Positions 7,579 through 15,965 are shown, counted from the first letter of the stretch. The stretch is DNA of 50,186 nucleotides from Actinomycetota bacterium (GCA_005884005.1 VAWI01000020.1:1-50186); one strand, 5' to 3'. Notes: generated from the sequence alone by a model not told the origin. Program-made: numbers and translations.

Positions 7579-8283
7579 GTGGCGGTCGACGACTTGACGG
7601 AGCCGGTTCTCCCGGGGCCCGGCGCGAGCGACTACGAGCGCTACCTCCGTACGGACGAGCTGCTCTCGCTGCAGCCGGACCCCGGGAAATCGGCTCACCG
7701 CGACGAGCTGCTCTTCACGACCGTGCACCAGTCCTCGGAGCTGTGGCTGAAGCTCGCCTGGCACGAGGTCGAGGAGGCGACGCGGCTGCTGGCGGGGGGC
7801 GAGCTCGACGCTGCGATCAGGCTGCTGCGACGGGCCTCGCTCTGCGCTCAGTACGTCACGGGGCAGCTCGACATGCTTGAGCAGATGTCTCCCTGGGAGT
7901 ACCAGGTGATCCGGAAGAAGCTGGGCCACGGCAGCGGCTTCGACTCGCCAGGCTTTCGGGAGATCCGCCGGATCACCCCGGCGCTCGGGCAGCAATTCTC
8001 GAGGTTGCTACGGGAACGCGGTCTCAGTCTCGTCGACCTGTACGTCCAGGGACGTGAGCACGAGGAGCTCTACCAGCTCGCGGAGTGCCTGATCGACTGG
8101 GACGAGCGGCTGACACTCTGGCGCATGCGGCACTACAAGGTCGTCTCGCGGATCATCGGCGACGAGGTGATCGGCACGCAGGGCACGCCGGTGGAGCTGC
8201 TCGGCGGCCTGATCAAGCAGAAGTTCTTCCCCGAGCTCTGGGACGCGCGGAACAAGCTGACCGAGCTCGCGAACGAGGAATGA
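7579..8283 (+). CDS. kynA: Tryptophan 2,3-dioxygenase
   Basis: A haem enzyme that opens the indole ring of tryptophan to N-formylkynurenine, the first step of the kynurenine pathway. Visible signatures are YERYLRTDELLSLQ, the distal histidine in FTTVHQSSELW (near residue 53), SPWEYQVIRKKLGHGSGFDS near residue 118 and the haem-ligand histidine segment LWRMRHYKVVSRIIGDEVIGTQGTP near residue 180. At 234 residues it is compact but complete. The start is GTG 7579 with TATGCT 6 bases upstream. The next gene begins in a 4-base ATGA overlap. Kynureninase and formamidase are not in the window. Confidence 0.92.
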   Translation: MAVDDLTEPVLPGPGASDYERYLRTDELLSLQPDPGKSAHRDELLFTTVHQSSELWLKLAWHEVEEATRLLAGGELDAAIRLLRRASLCAQYVTGQLDMLEQMSPWEYQVIRKKLGHGSGFDSPGFREIRRITPALGQQFSRLLRERGLSLVDLYVQGREHEELYQLAECLIDWDERLTLWRMRHYKVVSRIIGDEVIGTQGTPVELLGGLIKQKFFPELWDARNKLTELANEE

Positions 8284-9023
8284 GCTCCGCAGAACTCTGG
8301 AGCGGCGGCCAGTACGAGCTCGTCGCGGCTCGGTTCGCGGAGATCCACGACGCCCTGGTCGAAAGCCTCGCTCCCCGAGCGGGTGAGCGCTGGCTTGACG
8401 TCGCAACCGGGACAGGCGAAGTCGCGCTCCGCGCCGCCCGCGCGGGTGCTGACGTGACCGGTCTGGACATCGCGCCGAGGCTGCTCGAGCAGGCGCGGTC
8501 GAAGAGCTCCGCCATCGAATGGGTCGAAGGTGACGCCCAGGCGCTTCCGTTCGCGGACGGCGCATTCGATGTCGTCAGCTCGAGCTTCGGTCTCATCTTC
8601 GCGCCTGATCAAGAGATCGTGGCGGAAGAGGTGGCGCGCGTGTGCCATGGGCGCCTCGGCTTGACCGTGTGGCGCCCGAACGAGGGGCCGCATGCGATCT
8701 ACACAGCGTTTTCCGGCGAACAGCCGGCCTGGCCGTCCCCCGACGACTGGGGCCGTGAAGAACGGCTCCGAGAACTGCTCGGCGACGCGTTCGAGCTCGA
8801 GCTTCAGGAGCGGGTCTGGTGGTTGGAAGGGGATTCGCCTGAGGACGTCTGGGAGCTGATGTCGAATGGCGCGCCGCCGGTCAGGGCGCTCCTCGATTCG
8901 CTCGAGCCCGACCGTGGTGCGCAGTTTCGCGCTGCCATGCTCGAGTACTGGTCACAGTTCGAGACGGCGGAGGGCGTGCGCGAGCCGCGCCGCTACCTGC
9001 TCGTACTCGGGTGGCGCCGCTGA
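8280..9023 (+). CDS. Class I SAM-dependent methyltransferase
   Basis: A 247-residue methyltransferase of the UbiE/Methyltransf_11 type. Motif I is LDVATGTGEVALRAA (residues about 37-51), the SAM-binding acidic residue follows in VTGLDIAP, and motif II/III is WVEGDAQALPFADGAFDVV. The substrate cannot be told. The ATG at 8280 overlaps the kynA stop (ATGA), indicating a common transcript with kynA. The following peptidase begins at TGATG, again a one-base overlap. Confidence 0.85.
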   Translation: MSSAELWSGGQYELVAARFAEIHDALVESLAPRAGERWLDVATGTGEVALRAARAGADVTGLDIAPRLLEQARSKSSAIEWVEGDAQALPFADGAFDVVSSSFGLIFAPDQEIVAEEVARVCHGRLGLTVWRPNEGPHAIYTAFSGEQPAWPSPDDWGREERLRELLGDAFELELQERVWWLEGDSPEDVWELMSNGAPPVRALLDSLEPDRGAQFRAAMLEYWSQFETAEGVREPRRYLLVLGWRR

Positions 9024-10324
9024 TGGCGACCGTGACGCTTCGCGAGGAGGCAACCGACCTCCTGCAGCGGCTCATCCGCCTCGACACCGTCAACCCGCCG
9101 GGCAACGAGACGCTCGCGGCGGAGCTCTTACGCGACTACCTCGCAGACAACGGGGTTCTGGCCGACCTCTACGCGAGGGTCCCCGAGCGGGCCAACCTGG
9201 TTGCGCGGATCCCGGGACAGGGCGGCGGGCCACGGTTGCTACTGCTCTCGCACACAGACACCGTGCTCGCAGACGCGGCCGATTGGCAGTTCGATCCCTG
9301 GTCGGGGGAGCTGCGCGACGGCGAGATCTGGGGGCGCGGCGCGCTCGACATGAAGGGGCAGGTCGCGGCGAACGCGGTCGCGATCGCGTCGCTCTCACGC
9401 GAGGGGTTCGAGCCGAGCGGCGACCTGATCTTCGCCGCCACCGCCGACGAGGAGGTCGGCGAAGACTTCGGCCTCTCCTGGCTCTGCCGCGAGCACCCGG
9501 ACGCGGTCCGCGCCGAGTACTGCGTCAACGAAGGCGCGGGCGACAGGATCGACTTCGGCGAGGGGCGCATCTTCTACCTCTGCTCTGCCGCCGAGAAGAT
9601 GAGTTCGCCGTTCCGGCTGAGCGTCCACGGCCGCAGCGGCCATGCCTCGATGCCGGGCATCGCCGACAACGCCCTCGTGAAGGCGGCGACGCTGATCATG
9701 CGACTGGCGGAGCTCCGGCCCGAGCCCAGGATGGAGCCGGAGGTCGCGGCCTTTCTCCGCCTGCTCGTCGGCCGCCAGGTCGAGGCAGAGGAGGCGCTCG
9801 AGGTCGCCCGCCGTGTCCATCCAATCGCGGCCGAGCTGGTCGAGCCGCTGCTTAGCCTGACGGTCGCGCCCACGATCATCTCCGCCTCGCAGAAGAGGAA
9901 CGTGATCCCGGCTCTCTGCGACTTGATCTGCGACTGCCGGCTGCTGCCGAGCGAGACGCAGGACGAGGCCGAGAGCCTGCTGCGCGAGACGCTGGGCCCC
10001 GGCGATTACGACTTCGAATGGCTCGAGGGTCAGGGCGGCACGCGCTCGCCGATCGAGACGCCGCTGTGGGAGGCGATCGAGAGCTTCGTGGCGGCGGAGG
10101 AGCCGGAAGCCAGGGTTGCTCCTGTCTGCCTCGCCGGCTTCACCGATAGCCACTGGCTGCGCGAGGCATTCGGGACGGTGGCGTACGGCTTTTTTCCGCT
10201 GCGCACCATGGATCCGGAGGTCGCCGCCAGGCTGGTCCACTCGGCCGATGAGCGGATCGCGGTCGAAGACCTCGAGCTCGGAGTCCGTTTCCTACGACAT
10301 GTCGCCCGACAGATTGGAGGTTGA
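9023..10324 (+). CDS. M20 family metallopeptidase (ArgE/DapE/ACY1-like)
   Basis: A 433-residue zinc amidohydrolase. Ligands and catalytic residues are visible in LLSHTDTVLAD near residue 80, GRGALDMKGQVAA near residue 110, the glutamate pair in ATADEEVGED near residue 145 and the terminal histidine in RLVHSADERI. The central dimerisation lid contains FRLSVHGRSGHASMPG. Members hydrolyse N-acyl amino acids, dipeptides or carboxypeptidase substrates; which one is not evident. I chose ATG 9023 because TGATG couples it to the methyltransferase stop; GTG 9011 would add four residues. Confidence 0.87.
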   Translation: MATVTLREEATDLLQRLIRLDTVNPPGNETLAAELLRDYLADNGVLADLYARVPERANLVARIPGQGGGPRLLLLSHTDTVLADAADWQFDPWSGELRDGEIWGRGALDMKGQVAANAVAIASLSREGFEPSGDLIFAATADEEVGEDFGLSWLCREHPDAVRAEYCVNEGAGDRIDFGEGRIFYLCSAAEKMSSPFRLSVHGRSGHASMPGIADNALVKAATLIMRLAELRPEPRMEPEVAAFLRLLVGRQVEAEEALEVARRVHPIAAELVEPLLSLTVAPTIISASQKRNVIPALCDLICDCRLLPSETQDEAESLLRETLGPGDYDFEWLEGQGGTRSPIETPLWEAIESFVAAEEPEARVAPVCLAGFTDSHWLREAFGTVAYGFFPLRTMDPEVAARLVHSADERIAVEDLELGVRFLRHVARQIGG

Positions 10325-10326
10325 CC

Positions 10327-10857
10327 ATGGTTCCGGAAGCGCCGCTCGAGCACACGGAGTTCGGTCTCGTCCCGAAGGGCGAGGGCTGGTTCGTCGTCAA
10401 CGCCAAAGAGGCGCGTTGGTTCGAGCACAAGACGTTCGGCTCCGGGACGACCTTCGAGGGCAAGCCCGAGTTCGAGCAGCTCGGGATCAACATCGGCGTG
10501 CTCGAGCCCGGCCAACCAGGCTGCCTGTATCACCGTGAGGACGCCCAGGAGGACTTCCTCGTCCTCTGGGGTGAATGCCTGCTGCTCGTCGAGGGCGAGG
10601 AGCGTCCATTGCGGGCTTGGGATTTCGTTCACTGCCCCCCATGGACCGAGCACGTCTTCGTCGGTGCCGGTGATGGGACCTGCGGGATTCTGGCGGTCGG
10701 TGCTCGCGGGCGGGAGGACATCGTCTATCCCGTCTCCGGGGTCGCGCGTCGGCACGGCGCGAGCGTCGAGCGGGAGACGCCGGATCCGAAAGAGGCCTAC
10801 GCGCGGTTCGGGAGGTCGTCCGAAGCTCTGTATCGCGGCCAGCTCGACGGGAGCTAG
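10327..10857 (+). CDS. Cupin domain protein
   Basis: A 176-residue protein with one cupin barrel. The first metal motif is in LYHREDAQEDFLVLWGECLLLVEGEERPL (residues about 64-92) and the second in WDFVHCPPWTEHVFVGAG near residue 100. Its enzymatic or regulatory role is unknown. The ATG at 10327 follows the M20 stop by two bases; a TTG at 10321 is possible. It probably ends the kynA transcript, because a new -10 box overlaps its stop codon. Confidence 0.75.
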   Translation: MVPEAPLEHTEFGLVPKGEGWFVVNAKEARWFEHKTFGSGTTFEGKPEFEQLGINIGVLEPGQPGCLYHREDAQEDFLVLWGECLLLVEGEERPLRAWDFVHCPPWTEHVFVGAGDGTCGILAVGARGREDIVYPVSGVARRHGASVERETPDPKEAYARFGRSSEALYRGQLDGS

Positions 10858-10860
10858 TCT
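10855..10860 (+). promoter_or_regulatory. -10 box of a probable leaderless promoter for the DUF1385 gene
   Basis: TAGTCT starts with the TAG stop codon of the cupin gene and lies 6 bases before the ATG at 10867. Confidence 0.45.
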
Positions 10861-10866
10861 CTTGCT

Positions 10867-11655
10867 ATGCCCGAGGAAAAGATCCGGCTCGGCGGTATGG
10901 CGCTCGCCAACGGGGTGCTCGTTCACGGCCCCAACGCGTGGGCCTGCGCTATCCGAACGCCGGAAGGTGAGCTAAAGGTCGAATCGGCGTACAAGGGCTT
11001 TCGCGCCGCCGAGGTCGAGCGGCCGTTCCTGCGTGGGCCAGCGCGTCTCGCCGAGGTGATGCTGCTGCTGCCGCAGGTCCGGCGCGCGCTTCCCGAGGCG
11101 CGGCTCCCGTTCGAGCGCCCTCGAGTGCTCGCGACGATGCTTGGCAGCGCGGTCGCCGCACGGCTCGTCAAGACCTCACGGCTCAGGCCACTCGCCCAGG
11201 AGCTTCTCGCCGGGGCGCTCTCGCTCGCGCCGGCCGCTTTGGCCGTGCGCGGCTCGGAAGTCGCCGCCTACCACGGCGCCGAGCACATCTCAATCGGCAG
11301 CTACGAGCACGGGGAGACACGAGCGAAGGAGCATGAGCGCTGCGGCTCGCACATCGTCGGCCCGCTGCTCGTCAGCTCGGCGGTCGGCGGCGCGCTCGCC
11401 GCACGGGCGCCGGAGCACCTGCGCGGGCCCGCCCGCGCGGCGGCGCAGCTCGGCGCGGTGGGCGTCGCGACGGAGCTGTTTAGCTGGATGGTCCGCAATC
11501 CCGACCGGGCGCTCTCTCGCGCGCTCGCGAAGCCGGGCCACGAGTTGCAGCACCGCCTTGCGACGGAGGATCCGACCCCCGAACAGCTCGAAGTCGCCGA
11601 GGCTGCGTTGGCGGCCTGCCTGGAGCTTGAGCATGGAGCTGCAGGAACGCGCTAG
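10867..11655 (+). CDS. DUF1385 family membrane protein
   Basis: A 262-residue protein matching the DUF1385 family. It opens with IRLGGMALANGVLVHGPNAWACAIR and carries the family's YHGAEHISIGSYEH and ERCGSHIVGPLL stretches (residues about 139-172), whose His, Glu and Cys residues look like a metal site. Hydrophobic segments lie around residues 112-125 and 168-200. The function of the family is unknown. Its last 23 bases overlap the start of pncB, so the two are probably cotranslated. Confidence 0.75.
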   Translation: MPEEKIRLGGMALANGVLVHGPNAWACAIRTPEGELKVESAYKGFRAAEVERPFLRGPARLAEVMLLLPQVRRALPEARLPFERPRVLATMLGSAVAARLVKTSRLRPLAQELLAGALSLAPAALAVRGSEVAAYHGAEHISIGSYEHGETRAKEHERCGSHIVGPLLVSSAVGGALAARAPEHLRGPARAAAQLGAVGVATELFSWMVRNPDRALSRALAKPGHELQHRLATEDPTPEQLEVAEAALAACLELEHGAAGTR

Positions 11656-12727
11656 CCCTCCTAGAAAGCGGCTTCCGCCTGAGATCTTCGAGCTCCCCGT
11701 CGACAAGATGCGGGCGGGCTATTACACCGACGCGTACTTCAACCACGCCCGGGCGACGTTGCTGGAGGACGGCCGCAGGCCCCGCGTCGTCATGCAGATC
11801 TTCCAGAAGCGCGACGCGTACCTCGGGGGCATGGACGAGGCAATCGCGATTCTCAGGCTCTGCTCAGAGGACTGGGACGAGCTGACCGTCCATGCGCTCT
11901 ACGACGGCGACCGGGTCGGCCCCTACGAGTCGGTGATGACGATCGAGGGCGACTACACCTCCTTCGCGCACCTCGAGACGCTCTATCTCGGTGTGCTCGC
12001 GCGGCGGACCCTGATCACGACGAACGTCGTGCGCGTGCTCGAGGCGGCGAACGGCAAGCCGATCATCTTCATGCCCGCGCGGCACGACCACCATCGCGTC
12101 CAGACCGGCGACGGCTACGCGGCGCACGTCGCCGGCCAGGTCGTGGGGGCGCCGATCGGCGTCACCTCGGACGCACAGGCGTCGTGGTGGGGCGGGAAGG
12201 GCGTCGGGACGGTGCCGCACGCGCTGATCTCGGCCTACGGCGGCAACACCGTCCTCGCGGCGACGAAGTTCGCCGAGTGGGCACCGGAGGATCTGAACGT
12301 GGTCGTGCTCGTCGACTTCGAGAACGACTCGGTCTCGACAGCGCTCGAGGTCGCCCGGGCGCTCGGGCCGAGGCTCTGGGGCGTGCGGCTCGACACATCC
12401 GAGTCGCTCGTGGACCGCTCGCTCTGGAACGAGCTCGGCGACTTCAAGCCGACCGGTGTCAACGAGCGCCTCGTGCGGAAGGTGCGGGACGCGCTTGATC
12501 GGGACGGGTTCGAGCGGGTCAAGATTGTCGTCTCCGGCGGCTTCACCGTGAATAAGATCCGCGAGTTCGAGGAACGTGGTGTGCCCGTCGATTCCTATGG
12601 CATCGGCTCTTCGCTGATCCGCGGCTCGAACGATTTCACCGCGGACGTCGTGCTCACCGACGGCCGACCCTCCGCGAAAGCCGGACGCCGCTTCCGCCCC
12701 AACGCGCGTCTCGAGCTGGTCGGGTGA
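11633..12727 (+). CDS. pncB: Nicotinate phosphoribosyltransferase
   Basis: Makes nicotinate mononucleotide from nicotinate, PRPP and ATP in the NAD salvage (Preiss-Handler) pathway. The 364-residue protein is of the shorter type. The histidine that is autophosphorylated in the family lies in GTVPHALISAYGGNT (near residue 195), with VVSGGFTVNKIREFEERGVPVDSYGIGS and IRGSNDFTADVV at the C-terminal phosphate site. The ATG at 11633 gives MELQERASPPRKRLPPEIF. The gene overlaps the DUF1385 gene and precedes a nicotinamidase-like gene, which would supply its nicotinate. Confidence 0.88.
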   Translation: MELQERASPPRKRLPPEIFELPVDKMRAGYYTDAYFNHARATLLEDGRRPRVVMQIFQKRDAYLGGMDEAIAILRLCSEDWDELTVHALYDGDRVGPYESVMTIEGDYTSFAHLETLYLGVLARRTLITTNVVRVLEAANGKPIIFMPARHDHHRVQTGDGYAAHVAGQVVGAPIGVTSDAQASWWGGKGVGTVPHALISAYGGNTVLAATKFAEWAPEDLNVVVLVDFENDSVSTALEVARALGPRLWGVRLDTSESLVDRSLWNELGDFKPTGVNERLVRKVRDALDRDGFERVKIVVSGGFTVNKIREFEERGVPVDSYGIGSSLIRGSNDFTADVVLTDGRPSAKAGRRFRPNARLELVG

Positions 12728-12860
12728 ACCGGCACACGATCGTCACGTTCGCGTCGGTCACATGTGCGAAGTTCCTGCGTAACGTTTCGGTAGGGGACGT
12801 TTGCGCCCCCCATTGGGGCTGGACCGAGGGTGCGAGCCGGCGGGCCCGGGCGGCCTCGGC

Positions 12861-13490
12861 TTGAGCGGCATCGTCCTTTGGGACGTCGACACCCAGGTCG
12901 ACTTCATGCTCCCCGACGGGAAGCTCTACGTTCCGGGCGCCGAGGAGACCGCGCCGGCGATGCGGCGGCTTGTCGAGGCCGCGCGCGAAGCCGGTCTCAT
13001 CCATGTCGCCTCCGCCGACGACCATGAGCTCACCGACCCGGAGATCTCCGAGGACGCCGACTATCGGAACACCTATCCACCTCATTGCCTCCGCGGCACT
13101 CGTGGCGCCGAGAAGATCCCCGAGACCGAACAGGCCGATCCGCTGCCGCTTTCGCTCGTGCCTTACCCGCCGGGCCTTGTGCCCGATCTCGTTACCGGCC
13201 ACCGGGAGATCCTGCTCCTCAAGAAGAACTTCAACGTGTTCACGAATCCGAACACCGACCCGCTGCTCGAGGCGCTCGATCCCGACGAGATCGTCGTGTT
13301 CGGGGTCGCGACCGACGTCTGTAACGACGCCGCGATTCGCGGCTTCCTCCTCCGCGGCCGCAAGGTCAGGTTCGTCGAGGATGCGGCTCGCGGTCTCGAC
13401 GAGGAACGCGTCGCCGCCGCCACTGGGGCCTGGCGCGAAGCTGGAGTTGCGTTCACGACGGCCGACGAGTTGCTCGCGTCGCTCGCCTGA
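12861..13490 (+). CDS. pncA: Nicotinamidase / isochorismatase-family cysteine hydrolase
   Basis: Probably deamidates nicotinamide to nicotinate. The catalytic triad of the family is visible: Asp in WDVDTQVDFM (near residue 10), Lys in LLLKKNFNVF (near residue 116) and Cys in FGVATDVCNDAAIRGF (near residue 155). A metal site of the nicotinamidase kind is seen in ASADDHEL and YPPHCLRG. The start is uncertain: TTG 12861 fits the first beta strand, while a TTG at 12801 would add 20 residues of poor composition. Nicotinamidase is favoured over other cysteine hydrolases by the metal-site histidines and by pncB upstream. The gap 12728-12860 shows no gene. Confidence 0.75.
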   Translation: MSGIVLWDVDTQVDFMLPDGKLYVPGAEETAPAMRRLVEAAREAGLIHVASADDHELTDPEISEDADYRNTYPPHCLRGTRGAEKIPETEQADPLPLSLVPYPPGLVPDLVTGHREILLLKKNFNVFTNPNTDPLLEALDPDEIVVFGVATDVCNDAAIRGFLLRGRKVRFVEDAARGLDEERVAAATGAWREAGVAFTTADELLASLA

Positions 13491-13536
13491 AGGCAACTTC
13501 ACAACGGCTCAGATGCGGTGCTTTTCTCCTTGAGCA

Positions 13537-13565
13537 TTGACGAATCGCCTCCAGGCACCGATAAC
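13537..13565 (+). promoter_or_regulatory. Sigma-70-type promoter for the FtsH-like gene
   Basis: TTGACG (13537-13542), a 17-base spacer and GATAAC (13560-13565) form the clearest -35/-10 pair in the window. It places the transcript start about 10 bases before the ATG at 13583. Confidence 0.55.
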
Positions 13566-13582
13566 GAGATGGGGATGTGGGG

Positions 13583-15094
13583 ATGGACTGGCTAATCACT
13601 TTTCGAAACGGCGCCTCCGATTGGCTGCCGCTCCTCTTTGCGTTCCTGCTGATCCTGATGGTGTACGTCCTCTGGCGCACCCTCCAGGTGATGCCACGCG
13701 TGACCGCCGCGAAGACGGTTACTTCCAACACGAAGGTGACCTGGGCCGACGTCGCCGGGCTGGAGGAGGCGAAGGAAGAGCTCCAGGAAGTAGTCGACTT
13801 CTTGCGCGATCCGCGCCGGTTCGAACGGCTCGGCGCCCGCGTCCCGAAAGGGATCCTGCTCCACGGCCCGCCGGGTACGGGCAAGACACTGCTCGCGAAG
13901 GCGATCGCGAGCGAGGCGGGAGCGAGCTTCTACATGCAGAGCGCCTCGGCCTTCATCGAGATGTTCGCGGGGCTCGGGGCTGCGCGGATCCGGAAGCTGT
14001 TCGAAGAGGCGCGGCGCAATGCTCCGGCGATCGTCTTCATCGACGAGCTCGATGCGGTCGGCGCCGCCCGCACCGGCCACGGCTTCAACCGCGAGCAGGA
14101 CCAGACGCTGAATCAGCTGCTGGTCGAGCTCGACGGCTTCGAAGAGCGTGACCAGGTGGTCGTCATGGGCGCCTCGAACCGCCTTCAGGACCTCGACTCG
14201 GCGCTGCTACGACCCGGTCGTTTCGATCGGCAGGTGTTGATCGACGCGCCGGATCTGGCCGGCCGCGAGGAGATCCTCGGTGTCCACACGAGAGGCAAGC
14301 CGCTCGCCTCCGACGTCGATGTGAAGCTGATCGCCCGCCAGACCTCCGGGCTGACCGGCGCCGAGCTCGAGAACATCGCCAACGAGGCCGCAATCTTCGC
14401 GGGCCGCGAGAAGCAGCAATTCGTCCACCAGGAGCACTTCGACGCGGCAATGGAGCGCGTCGTTGCCGGGCTACAGAAGCGCCGAGTCGTCACGGAGAAG
14501 GAGAAGCGAATCCTCGCTTACCACGAGGGTGGACATGCGCTGATGTCGCACCTGGTCGGCGATCTGATCCCCGTGCAGAAGGTGACGATCATCTCCCGCG
14601 GTCAGGCACTCGGCTACACGCTGAACCTGCCGAGCGAGGAGCGCTATCTGCACACCACCGAGGAGTTCCAGGACCTGCTGAAGATCTATCTCGCCGGCCG
14701 CGCCGCGGAGCAAGTGGTCTTCGGTCGTGTCACCAACGGCGCCGCCAACGATCTCGAGAAGGTGACCGCCCTCGCCCGCGCGATGGTCTTCGAGTACGGG
14801 ATGTCGACCGTCGTCACCTCGCGAACGATGCGGGCCGACAACTATGCGCTGTCTGAAGAGACGAAGCGGGTGCGCGACCAGCAGCAGGCACAACTGACCG
14901 ACGCAGCCTACGAGGACGCCCAGCGGCTGCTGCGCAAGCATCGCCCTGCGCTCGACCGGGTCGCCAACGCTCTGCTCGAGAAGGAGACGCTCGATCGCGA
15001 GGAGCTCGACACGCTGCTCGCCGACGTCGAGCCGGATTCCCGCTCGAGCGAGACGGTCGGCACGGTTCGGGTCGTCTCGCTGCCGGCTGACTAG
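13583..15094 (+). CDS. FtsH-like AAA+ zinc protease with one membrane segment
   Basis: A 503-residue membrane-anchored ATP-dependent protease. One hydrophobic segment (residues about 14-30) is followed by the AAA module: GPPGTGKT (95-102), Walker B VFIDEL (151-156) and the second region of homology ending RPGRFDRQV. The zinc protease motif is HEGGH (314-318), with the third ligand region NGAANDLEKVT. Compared with typical FtsH it lacks the periplasmic domain and the second transmembrane helix. It also has FAG instead of FVG in the substrate-gripping pore loop (residues 128-130), and HEGGH instead of HEAGH. It is therefore probably a specialised paralogue, not the essential housekeeping FtsH. 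ATG 13583 has G-rich sequence 8 bases upstream; GTG 13577 is possible. Confidence 0.85.
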   Translation: MDWLITFRNGASDWLPLLFAFLLILMVYVLWRTLQVMPRVTAAKTVTSNTKVTWADVAGLEEAKEELQEVVDFLRDPRRFERLGARVPKGILLHGPPGTGKTLLAKAIASEAGASFYMQSASAFIEMFAGLGAARIRKLFEEARRNAPAIVFIDELDAVGAARTGHGFNREQDQTLNQLLVELDGFEERDQVVVMGASNRLQDLDSALLRPGRFDRQVLIDAPDLAGREEILGVHTRGKPLASDVDVKLIARQTSGLTGAELENIANEAAIFAGREKQQFVHQEHFDAAMERVVAGLQKRRVVTEKEKRILAYHEGGHALMSHLVGDLIPVQKVTIISRGQALGYTLNLPSEERYLHTTEEFQDLLKIYLAGRAAEQVVFGRVTNGAANDLEKVTALARAMVFEYGMSTVVTSRTMRADNYALSEETKRVRDQQQAQLTDAAYEDAQRLLRKHRPALDRVANALLEKETLDREELDTLLADVEPDSRSSETVGTVRVVSLPAD

Positions 15095-15101
15095 CGCCGT
15101 G

Positions 15102-15107
15102 TAGCAT
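15102..15107 (+). promoter_or_regulatory. -10 box of a probable leaderless promoter for mce
   Basis: TAGCAT lies 7 bases before the GTG at 15115, inside the 20-base gap after the FtsH-like gene. Confidence 0.5.
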
Positions 15108-15114
15108 CGCCCGC

Positions 15115-15519
15115 GTGCAACCCCGCGGGATCCACCATCTCGGCGTCGCAGTCGAGGACCTCGACGAGGCGGTGACGACCTACGAGCGCATCTTCGGCGC
15201 GCGGCTCGAGTATCGCGAGACGGTTCCCGAGCAGGGCGTCGAGGCCGCGTCGCTGAAGGTGGGCGAGGGCCGCGTCGAGCTTCTTGCATCGCTCGGCGAA
15301 GAGACGCCGGTGGGCAAGTTCCTGACCAAGCGCGGGCCCGGCATGCACCACGTCGCCTACGAAGTCGCCGACGTCCGAGCCGCGATCGACGAGCTCGCGG
15401 AGCAAGGCGTCGAGCTCGTGGACGAAGAGCCGCGGCAGGGTTTGTTCGGGCTCGAGGTGGCGTTCCTGCATCCCGACGCCGTTCACGGCGTCCTGTCCGA
15501 GCTGGTGACGCATGGCTAG
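15115..15519 (+). CDS. mce: Methylmalonyl-CoA epimerase (VOC superfamily)
   Basis: Interconverts the R and S forms of methylmalonyl-CoA in propionate and branched-chain metabolism. The 134-residue protein has the two beta-alpha-beta-beta-beta repeats of the vicinal oxygen chelate fold. Metal ligands are seen in GIHHLGVAVEDLD (residue 8), VELLASLGEETPVGKFL (glutamate near residue 59), GPGMHHVAYEV (near residue 82) and the final glutamate in GVLSELV. The GEETPVGKFL segment is characteristic of the epimerase rather than of glyoxalase I. Methylmalonyl-CoA mutase is not in the window. GTG start with a -10 box 7 bases upstream. Confidence 0.85.
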   Translation: MQPRGIHHLGVAVEDLDEAVTTYERIFGARLEYRETVPEQGVEAASLKVGEGRVELLASLGEETPVGKFLTKRGPGMHHVAYEVADVRAAIDELAEQGVELVDEEPRQGLFGLEVAFLHPDAVHGVLSELVTHG

Positions 15520-15557
15520 TGGACGCGGCCACAAGTACCGTTGTGCGCCTGGTCGCC

Positions 15558-15645
15558 CTCAAACAGGGCGCATGCCGTTGTCCTCAGTCGGCCACATACC
15601 CACTGGTATGCGGCCTCCCTGCGTCCTAGGCCTGCTTGGTTTGAG
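15558..15645 (+). promoter_or_regulatory. Possible structured leader upstream of the 79-residue gene
   Basis: CTCAAAC (15558-15564) can pair with GTTTGAG (15639-15645), enclosing a strong hairpin whose 11-bp stem (15590-15600 with 15605-15615, one mismatch) has loop CACT. A competing small hairpin, CGCCCT with AGGGCG (15554-15559, 15565-15570), uses the same left strand. This could be a terminator for mce, an untranslated leader or a small RNA; the sequence alone does not decide. Confidence 0.35.
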
Positions 15646-15668
15646 AGCCATTCGACACGAAGGAACTT

Positions 15669-15908
15669 ATGGCCGCGCCCACTGGTGAGCGTGTCGTAGT
15701 CGAGATCGCCTTCGACGGCGGCCAGATCATGGGCGCGCGCCTGACCAGCTCTTCGGCGGATGAGCTCGAGCAGGCGCTGGCCGCCCGCAACGACGGTGCG
15801 CTGACGCTCGACGCCGACGACGGGCGCTACACGATTCCACTCGGCCGGGTTGTGTACGTAAAGCGGTTCACGCGCGAGGCGAGACTGGGCTTCTCAAGCG
15901 GTTCTTGA
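15669..15908 (+). CDS. Small conserved-looking protein, 79 residues, function unknown
   Basis: A short beta-rich protein: RVVVEIAFDGGQIMGARL, then SSADELEQALAARNDGALTL, DGRYTIPLGRVVYVKRF and a final REARLGF. The pattern of strands and the acidic-then-basic end resemble small DUF3107-like proteins, but I cannot assign it firmly. A GAAGGA ribosome site lies at 15659-15664, about 4 bases before the ATG. It has its own upstream region with hairpins and is followed by the ECF sigma factor after 57 bases. Confidence 0.65.
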   Translation: MAAPTGERVVVEIAFDGGQIMGARLTSSSADELEQALAARNDGALTLDADDGRYTIPLGRVVYVKRFTREARLGFSSGS

Positions 15909-15965
15909 AGCAGTGTCGAGAGGTAGTGCGTTACGGGAGGCCCGCCGCAGGGCATCCCCCGCTCG

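Noticed and set aside
15512-15688. A 58-residue plus-strand frame starting at an ATG that overlaps the mce stop
   Set aside because: It runs through the hairpins and the ribosome site of the next gene, and its translation looks random.
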